Shown piece by piece: positions 58,684 through 64,000 of a stretch of DNA of 64,000 bases; position 1 is the first letter of the stretch, and every line of letters starts with the position of its first letter. A program made the translations under genes and the position numbers. Location of the stretch: positions 124,001 to 188,000 of the forward strand of contig NZ_BMJM01000003.1 in assembly GCF_014643455.1 (NCBI RefSeq), written 5' to 3'. This DNA comes from Sandarakinorhabdus glacialis (GTDB lineage: Bacteria > Pseudomonadota > Alphaproteobacteria > Sphingomonadales > Sphingomonadaceae). The notes under the pieces were generated by a model that was given only the letters and a program-made list of their open reading frames with translations, did no database searches and was not told where the DNA came from.

Positions 58684-59168
58684 CTGACGATACCGATATT
58701 ACCCTGGCGGCAATCGCAGGTGCCCATGGCATCACCGGCGAAGTGCGGTTGAAACTGTTTGCGCAGGGGCTGGAATCGCTGAACGTCCACAAGGCGTTCA
58801 ATGCCGGCGGACGTACGCTGACGCTGAAGACCATCCGCCCCGACAAGATCGGCGCGGTGGCGCGCTTCACCGAGATTACCGACCGCACGGCAGCGGAGAA
58901 TATGCGCGGGACGCTACTGCGCGTGCCGCGGACCAGCCTGCCGCCGCTGGCGGAGGGCGAATATTATCATGCGGATATTATCGGACTGCCGGTGGTGACG
59001 ATCACCGGCAACGCGGTGGGAACGGTGACGGCGATCGAGAATTTCAACGCCGGCGACATTCTCGAGATCACGCGCCCCGATGGCAAGACGGTGATGGTCC
59101 CGTTCCGCCCGCCAGCTGTGCCTGAGGTTGGCGAGCGGGTGGTGGTTGACGAGGAATGGCTGGCCTAG
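58680..59168 (+). CDS. rimM: Ribosome maturation factor RimM
   Basis: RimM assists assembly of the 30S head. The 162-residue protein has the N-terminal beta-barrel (LAAIAGAHGITGEVRLKLF) and the C-terminal PRC-barrel (EGEYYHADIIGLPV ... MVPFRPPAVPEV ... VVDEEWL). It overlaps the upstream membrane gene by 4 bp, and its TAG stop shares its last base with the vapB operator. Confidence 0.93.
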   Translation: MTDDTDITLAAIAGAHGITGEVRLKLFAQGLESLNVHKAFNAGGRTLTLKTIRPDKIGAVARFTEITDRTAAENMRGTLLRVPRTSLPPLAEGEYYHADIIGLPVVTITGNAVGTVTAIENFNAGDILEITRPDGKTVMVPFRPPAVPEVGERVVVDEEWLA

Positions 59169-59188
59169 TATATACGGGATGTATATAC
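59168..59188 (+). promoter_or_regulatory. Double GTATATAC operator of the vapBC module
   Basis: Two copies of the palindrome GTATATAC (59168-59175 and 59181-59188), each followed by GG, 13 bp apart, about one helical turn. They lie directly before the vapB ribosome site (GGAGG). AbrB/MazE-type antitoxins repress their own promoters at such sites; the site can also supply an AT-rich promoter inside the operon. Confidence 0.7.
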
Positions 59189-59198
59189 GGAGGCAGTG

Positions 59199-59462
59199 AT
59201 GGCACGCACCAAGGTGTTCAAATCGGGAAACTCAAATGCCGTGCGCTTTCCGGCAAGCTTTGCCGTGGAGCCGGGGATGGTGGTCGAAGTCCGCGAGGAA
59301 CAGGGGCGCTGGATCGTGGAGCAGGTCGCTGAAACGCGCAAGACGATCGACCTGACGGGCGTTTGGGGCAGTATTCCCGGCCTGAAGCCTTTGACGCCGG
59401 ACGAACGTGAGTTCGAGCCGCGCGAACTCGATTGGGGTGGCAAGTTGTTGAAGCGTGACTGA
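59199..59462 (+). CDS. vapB: VapB-type antitoxin (AbrB/MazE fold)
   Basis: An 87-residue protein. The N-terminal swapped-hairpin DNA-binding domain (about 1-48) has RTKVFKSGNSNAVRFPASF and GMVVEVREEQGRWIVEQ. The C-terminal half, with FEPRELDWGGKLL, should wrap the toxin. GGAGG sits 5 nt before the ATG. It overlaps vapC by 8 bp. Confidence 0.88.
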   Translation: MARTKVFKSGNSNAVRFPASFAVEPGMVVEVREEQGRWIVEQVAETRKTIDLTGVWGSIPGLKPLTPDEREFEPRELDWGGKLLKRD

Positions 59463-59841
59463 GCCGCGGTATCTCCTCGACACGAATATCTGCATCTATC
59501 TGTTCGACGCGGCGTCGTTGCCGCTGCGTGCAAGGGTGTCGGCATGTGTGGTCGGCGAGTTGGCCATCAGCGCGATCGTGCTCGCCGAACTAACGATCGG
59601 CGTTGCCCGCCACGAGCCTAGCGCAATCGATCAGATCGAGCATTTGCTGCGCATCGCCCCTGCCCTGCCTTTCGATGAAGCTGCCGCAAGGGCGTACGGC
59701 AAGCTGCCCTTCAAGCGCGCGAAATTTGACCGCCTGATTGCGGCGCATGCGCTGGCACGCGACCTCACCCTCGTCACTGCCAACACCGGCGACTTCGCCG
59801 ACGTGACCGGCCTGCGCGTCGAGGACTGGACCCGACCATGA
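59455..59841 (+). CDS. vapC: VapC-type PIN-domain ribonuclease toxin
   Basis: A 128-residue PIN-domain RNase. The four acidic metal ligands are present: Asp9 (LLDTN), Glu45 (LAELTIG), Asp92 ([10 protein letters not shown]) and Asp113 (ANTGDF), so it should be active. VapC toxins cut initiator tRNA or other tRNA/rRNA. The start is a GTG overlapping vapB. Its TGA overlaps the trmD ATG by 4 bp, coupling toxin and trmD translation. Confidence 0.9.
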   Translation: MTEPRYLLDTNICIYLFDAASLPLRARVSACVVGELAISAIVLAELTIGVARHEPSAIDQIEHLLRIAPALPFDEAAARAYGKLPFKRAKFDRLIAAHALARDLTLVTANTGDFADVTGLRVEDWTRP

Positions 59842-60569
59842 CCTGGACAGCCACCATCCTTACCCTCTACCCGGAAATGTTCCCCGGCTCCCTCGGCCAA
59901 AGCCTCGCCGGCCGCGCGCTAACCGACGGCATCTGGTCGATTAATCCACGCAACATCCGCGACTGGGCCACCGACAAGCATCGCAGCGTCGACGATACCC
60001 CCGCCGGCGGCGGCCCCGGCATGGTCTTGCGCGCCGATGTCGTCGCCGCCGCGGTCGATGGCGTCGCCAACGGCACTCCCGTCCTCGCGATGACGCCGCG
60101 CGGCGCCCCCCTCACCCAGGCCCGCGTCCGTGCCCTTGCCGCCGGCCCCGGCGTCACCTTGCTATGCGGCCGCTTCGAAGGTTTCGACGAGCGCTTGTTC
60201 GAAGCGCGCGCCATCGAACAGGTCAGCATCGGCGATTATATCCTCTCCGGCGGCGAGGTCGCGGTGACGGTTTTGCTCGATGCTTGCGTCCGGCTGTTGC
60301 CCGGTGTAATGGGCGCGGCCTTGAGCGGTGTGGACGAGAGCTTCGAAACGGGGCTCCTCGAACATCCGCACTATACAAGGCCTCCCGAATGGGAGGGCTA
60401 TTCGATCCCCGACGTGTTGCGATCGGGGGATCACGCAAAGATCGCCAAATGGCGGACGGAGCGGTCCGAACAGGACACACGGCTAAGGCGGCCGGACCTT
60501 TGGCAGCGTCATTCCGACGCTGCAGGCCCATCGCCCTCTGGCGCGCGACGACAGAAGAAGGAGGAATGA
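59838..60569 (+). CDS. trmD: tRNA (guanine37-N1)-methyltransferase
   Basis: TrmD methylates G37 next to the anticodon and so prevents frameshifting. The 243 residues contain the trefoil-knot SAM site [15 protein letters not shown] and [14 protein letters not shown], and the C-terminal block [19 protein letters not shown]. Normally it follows rimM directly; here vapBC separates them. rplS begins 1 bp after the stop. Confidence 0.96.
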   Translation: MTWTATILTLYPEMFPGSLGQSLAGRALTDGIWSINPRNIRDWATDKHRSVDDTPAGGGPGMVLRADVVAAAVDGVANGTPVLAMTPRGAPLTQARVRALAAGPGVTLLCGRFEGFDERLFEARAIEQVSIGDYILSGGEVAVTVLLDACVRLLPGVMGAALSGVDESFETGLLEHPHYTRPPEWEGYSIPDVLRSGDHAKIAKWRTERSEQDTRLRRPDLWQRHSDAAGPSPSGARRQKKEE

Positions 60570-60570
60570 G

Positions 60571-60951
60571 ATGAATCTCATCCAGCAGATCGAAGCCGAA
60601 AACATTGCCAAGGCCGTTGCCAAGCGGCCCATCCCCCAGTTTCGCGCTGGTGACACCCTCAAGGTCGGCGTGAAGGTCGTCGAAGGCGAGCGCACCCGCG
60701 TCCAGAATTACGAAGGCGTCTGCATCGCCCGCTCGAATTGCGGCATGGGTTCGTCGTTCACCGTTCGCAAGATCTCGTTCGGCGAAGGCGTCGAGCGCGT
60801 ATTCCCGCTGTACTCGCCGTCGATCGAAGCCATCGATGTCGTCCGCCGCGGTGTCGTGCGGCGCGCCAAGCTCTATTACCTGCGCGGCCGTTCGGGCAAG
60901 TCGGCACGTATCGTTGAAAAGCGCCTGCCACGCGTCGAAAAGGACGCCTGA
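60571..60951 (+). CDS. rplS: 50S ribosomal protein L19
   Basis: A 126-residue L19, at the subunit interface. Blocks: [53 protein letters not shown] and the basic [25 protein letters not shown] precedes the ATG. It is the last gene before a strong terminator. Confidence 0.97.
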   Translation: MNLIQQIEAENIAKAVAKRPIPQFRAGDTLKVGVKVVEGERTRVQNYEGVCIARSNCGMGSSFTVRKISFGEGVERVFPLYSPSIEAIDVVRRGVVRRAKLYYLRGRSGKSARIVEKRLPRVEKDA

Positions 60952-60982
60952 GAGCATCCTCGCCGGCACAGGCGGACGAATG

Positions 60983-61009
60983 CGGCCCGGTGCAAACCGG
61001 GCCGTTTTC
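60983..61009 (+). terminator. Rho-independent terminator of the ffh-rplS operon
   Basis: Stem CGGCCCGG (60983-60990), loop TGCAAA, stem CCGGGCCG (60997-61004), then TTTT, 31 bp after the rplS stop. Confidence 0.92.
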
Positions 61010-61113
61010 GCGTGTGCACCATTCACCCGCCATCAAGCCGCGCCCGGCCATCCGTTGCAACCATGCGCCCGGTAGTGCTTCCCCCGCCCCATGCCATCCC
61101 CTAAGACGGCAGC

Positions 61114-61569
61114 GTGAAACCGTTCATCCCCACCAATGGCGAAATCATCGATGGTCGCCACCATTATCCGGTCCGCGTCTATTTCGAGGACACGGACATG
61201 ACCGGCATCGTCTATCACGCCAATTACCTGCACTATATGGAGCGCGCGCGCACCGAGATGCTGCGGCTGTCGGGTGTCATCCACACCGAGATGATGGGCG
61301 CCCGCGCCGGCTATTACGCCGTCCATTCGATGAACATCACCTGGTTTCGCCCGGCGCGCCTCGACGATGAACTGACCGTCGTCAGCCGCGTCACCAAGGT
61401 CCGCGCCGCCGCCACCTGCCTCATCCACGACGTCATGCGCGGCGCCGAATTGCTGTGCAGCGGCGCGGTCACGGCCGCATTCCTCGATATGGACGGCCGG
61501 CCGCGGCGACAGGCGCGCGACTGGCACGAACGCTTCACCCTCCTCATGCAACAGGCCGCGACCCCATAA
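61114..61569 (+). CDS. ybgC: Tol-Pal-associated acyl-CoA thioesterase YbgC
   Basis: A 151-residue hotdog-fold thioesterase. The motif YFEDTDMTGIVYHANYLHYMERAR contains the catalytic Asp and substrate residues typical of YbgC; it hydrolyses acyl-CoA, possibly in phospholipid metabolism. The start is a GTG. Its TAA overlaps the tolQ ATG by one base, the normal first position of the tol operon. Confidence 0.92.
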   Translation: MKPFIPTNGEIIDGRHHYPVRVYFEDTDMTGIVYHANYLHYMERARTEMLRLSGVIHTEMMGARAGYYAVHSMNITWFRPARLDDELTVVSRVTKVRAAATCLIHDVMRGAELLCSGAVTAAFLDMDGRPRRQARDWHERFTLLMQQAATP

Positions 61570-62263
61570 TGGATCCCATTGCCAAAGCTGCCGCCGAACT
61601 GAGCCCCTGGGCACTGTTCGTACAGGCCGATATCGTCGTCAAACTGGTCATGCTGCTGCTGCTGGCCGCCAGCGTCTGGTCATGGGCGATCATCGTCGAG
61701 CGCTCGCGCCGCCTGCGCACCATCAACGGCCAGGCCAAGCAGTTCGAGGAATGGTTCTGGAAGGCCGAAAGCCTCGACGCGCTGTACGACCCTGCCGCCA
61801 AGGCCAACCACCCGTCGGCCAAGATGTTCGTCGCCGGCATGAACGAATGGCGCCGCAGCGTCGCGCGCGGCCGCATCGATCGCGAAGGCGTGCGCGGCCG
61901 GCTGGCGTCGACAACCCAGGTCAGCATCGCGCGCGAAGTCGACGATCTCGGCGACCGGCTCAACATCCTCGCCACCATCGGTGCCGTCGCGCCGTTCGTC
62001 GGGCTGTTCGGTACCGTCTGGGGCATCATGGGCGCGTTCACCTCGATCGCCGCGTCGCAAAACACCACGCTTGCCGTCGTCGCGCCGGGTATCGCCGAGG
62101 CGTTGTTCGCCACCGCGATGGGCCTGTTCGCGGCTATCCCGGCGGTGATCGGCTATAACCGCCTGCTCCATAATGTCGGCCGGCTCGAAGCCCGGCTGAG
62201 CGCCTTTGCCGAGGAATTCCAGGGCCTGTTATCGCGGCAGCTCGACGGCATGGAGCAGAAATA

Positions 62264-62264
<1 letters not shown>
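61569..62264 (+). CDS. tolQ: Tol-Pal system proton channel subunit TolQ
   Basis: A 231-residue inner-membrane protein with three helices (about 20-40, 135-160, 172-195). The family block FVGLFGTVWGIMGAFTSIA is in helix 2, and APGIAEALFATAMGLFAAIPAVI in helix 3. TolQ and TolR use the proton gradient to energise TolA during constriction of the outer membrane. It overlaps tolR by 1 bp. Confidence 0.95.
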
Positions 62265-62727
<463 letters not shown>

Positions 62728-62731
<4 letters not shown>

Positions 62732-63570
62732 CCGAACGCCGTGCGCTGCTGGCGGCGGCGGCCGCGCATATCATCCTGTTCGCCGCGCTGAGCATCGGCT
62801 GGCAGTTTGCGCCCAAACCCCTGGCGCCGGCCGAGGAAATGATCCCGGTCGATTTCGTCGACATCGCCGACGTGCCGCGCGTGACCGAGGCGCCCAAGCC
62901 GTCGATGAAAGCCGCGCCGCAGGAGACCGTGACGCCCGAGCCGGCGCCGGTGGAGCCCGAGCCAACGCCCGAGCCTACCCCTGCCCCGACCGACGCGGTG
63001 CCGCTGCCGGAGCCCAAGACCGAGCCGAAGCCGGTGCCAACAAAGCCCGCACCGCCCAAGCCGGTGCCGCCGAAGCCCGAACCCGCCAAGAAGCCGGCCC
63101 CCGAAAAACCGCGCGAATCGAAGCCGCTCGACACGTCGGTGCTCAGCAACCTGATCGACAAGGCGCTGCCCAAGGCCCGGGTCAAGCCGCTCGATACCTC
63201 GGATCTCGCCAAGAGCATCGGCGTCGCAGCCCCCAAACAGGCGCGGATCGACCCGCGCGCTGCGGCAACTCTGGCGCAGGCGATCCAGGCCCAGGTCGCA
63301 CCGTGCTGGAACCCGCCGATCGGCGGGACCGACGTGCGCAAGATGACCGTGGTGATCCGCGCCGACTATGCCCGCGACGGCAGCGTCATCGGCCAGCCCA
63401 CGGTGGTCTCCCAGACCGGCACGAGCACCGGCAATTCCGATTATTCCCGCGCCTTCGCCGAAACCGCCCGCCGCGCGGTCCTCCGCTGCCAACCGCTGAA
63501 GCTGCCGGCGAATTTGTACGATCTGTGGAAATCGGTCGAGATCAATTTTGATCCGGAAAGCATGACGTGA
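62728..63570 (+). CDS. tolA: TolA-like energy-transducing protein
   Basis: A 280-residue protein. An N-terminal membrane helix (LLAAAAAHIILFAALSIGW) is followed by a long Pro/Lys/Glu-rich periplasmic stalk (about 50-135). The C-terminal TolA/TonB-like domain contains QVAPCWNPPIGGTDV and AVLRCQPLKLP, with two cysteines likely to form a disulfide. The start is a GTG overlapping the tolR stop. tolB and pal, usually next, do not follow within the window. Confidence 0.9.
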
Positions 63571-63599
63571 GGGTGGCTGGATTTGGCGCTGCCTTTGTT

Positions 63600-63641
63600 G
63601 CCGTCACCACCACCCCTCTCGCCGTCACCACCACCCTTCTT
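63600..63641 (+). repeat. 21-bp tandem repeat after tolA
   Basis: Two copies of a 21-bp unit GCCGTCACCACCACCCYTCTY (63600-63620, 63621-63641), then the first part of a third that runs into the family II palindrome. The repeat may have arisen by slippage from the palindrome's own edge, GCCGTCACC. Confidence 0.8.
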
Positions 63642-63644
63642 GCC

Positions 63645-63675
63645 GTCACCCCGGCGAAGGCCGGGGCCCATCTCC
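63645..63675. repeat. Dispersed palindrome, family II, single arm
   Basis: An exact copy of the 31-bp arm found twice at 42282-42353 (core CCCCGGC-GAAG-GCCGGGG). It lies between tolA and the GIY-YIG gene. Confidence 0.85.
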
Positions 63676-63736
63676 TGCGCGCGCCAGGTAGGCCGACACG
63701 CGCTCCCGCAAGCGCCGTCTTCAACAGCGCCGGCTG

Positions 63737-64000
63737 ATGGAAAAAGGCGGCCATGTCTACATTCTCGCCAACCGCCGCCAGGGCGCGCTCTACGTCGGCG
63801 TCACGTCAGACCTGATGCGCCGAATGTCCGAACACCGCCAGGGACTGACACCCGGTTTCACTCTCGAACACGGCATCCACCGCTTGGTCTGGCTGGAGCA
63901 GTTCGGCGAAATCCTGCCAGCAATCGCCTGGGAAAAGCTACTCAAGAAATGGCATAGGGACTGGAAGATCCGCTTGATCGAAGAAGCGAACCCCGATTGG
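63737..64000 (+). CDS. GIY-YIG nuclease superfamily protein (3' partial)
   Basis: The frame is open from ATG 63737 to the window edge (88 codons, no stop seen). It has GHVYILANRRQGALYVGVTSDL (the GIY-YIG pair is VYI...YVG), a catalytic-type Arg in RRMSEHRQG, and the typical end AWEKLLKKWHRDWKIRLIEEANPDW with the conserved Glu. Such one-domain proteins of about 90-100 residues (YhbQ-like) are common, of uncertain role, possibly DNA repair. Nearly the whole protein is present. Confidence 0.85.
   Translation, partial: MEKGGHVYILANRRQGALYVGVTSDLMRRMSEHRQGLTPGFTLEHGIHRLVWLEQFGEILPAIAWEKLLKKWHRDWKIRLIEEANPDW

Noticed and set aside
63600-63675. A CRISPR-like array after tolA
   Set aside because: The 21-bp units are directly tandem with no spacers and only two full copies.

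Overview
This is a chromosomal window from a high-GC alphaproteobacterium, most likely order Sphingomonadales. The evidence is a set of gene neighbourhoods typical of that group (DUF2066-perM-hdaA, holC-pepA / lptD-surA-pdxA-rsmA, ffh-rpsP-rimM-trmD-rplS, ybgC-tolQRA), a large sphingomonad-style TonB-dependent receptor and a prfB with the canonical frameshift site. No tRNA, rRNA, CRISPR array or intact prophage was recognised.

Layout. 0-3 kb: the 3' end of queE, queF, then sseA and metC (sulfur metabolism). 3-8 kb (minus strand): prfB with a programmed +1 frameshift, PBP1A and AmiC (cell wall), and a 33-residue membrane peptide. 8-12.9 kb: eno, a three-gene membrane cluster (YqjD-like, holin-like, DUF3618), an MlaC-like protein and a gamma-carbonic anhydrase. 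13-18 kb: acyl-CoA synthetase, L31, an orphan periplasmic binding protein and an MCC-beta-type carboxyltransferase. 18-25 kb (minus): ppx and ppk1 (polyphosphate), hdaA, perM, DUF2066. 25-30 kb: purM, a purN-YjbR fusion, ndk, holC, pepA. 30-36 kb: lptD-surA-pdxA-rsmA. 36-40.9 kb (minus): two TPR proteins, rsmB, guaB, a lipoprotein. 41-49.6 kb: YhhN and DedA membrane proteins, gyrA, a tiny Lys-rich protein, pdxH, a CDF transporter, PhzF, dapF, ftsY. 49.7-56.2 kb is the accessory part: acyl-CoA dehydrogenase, TonB receptor, then a lower-GC patch with a membrane protein and a CBS-domain gene bracketed by two remnants of the same IS5-type transposase. 56.3-61 kb: the SRP/ribosome operon ffh-rpsP-(membrane protein)-rimM-vapBC-trmD-rplS, with a toxin-antitoxin pair embedded in it. 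61-64 kb: ybgC-tolQRA, then a GIY-YIG nuclease gene that runs off the window.

Most genes are core functions in tightly overlapping operons. The less ordinary features are the vapBC cassette coupled to trmD, the IS-bracketed CBS cassette, the purN fusion whose start signal lies in a repeat, several families of GC-rich palindromic repeats that fill many intergenic gaps, and an apparent double reversal of third-codon-position G/C strand bias near 3-5 kb and 49.6 kb. I judged that reversal by reading, not by calculation.
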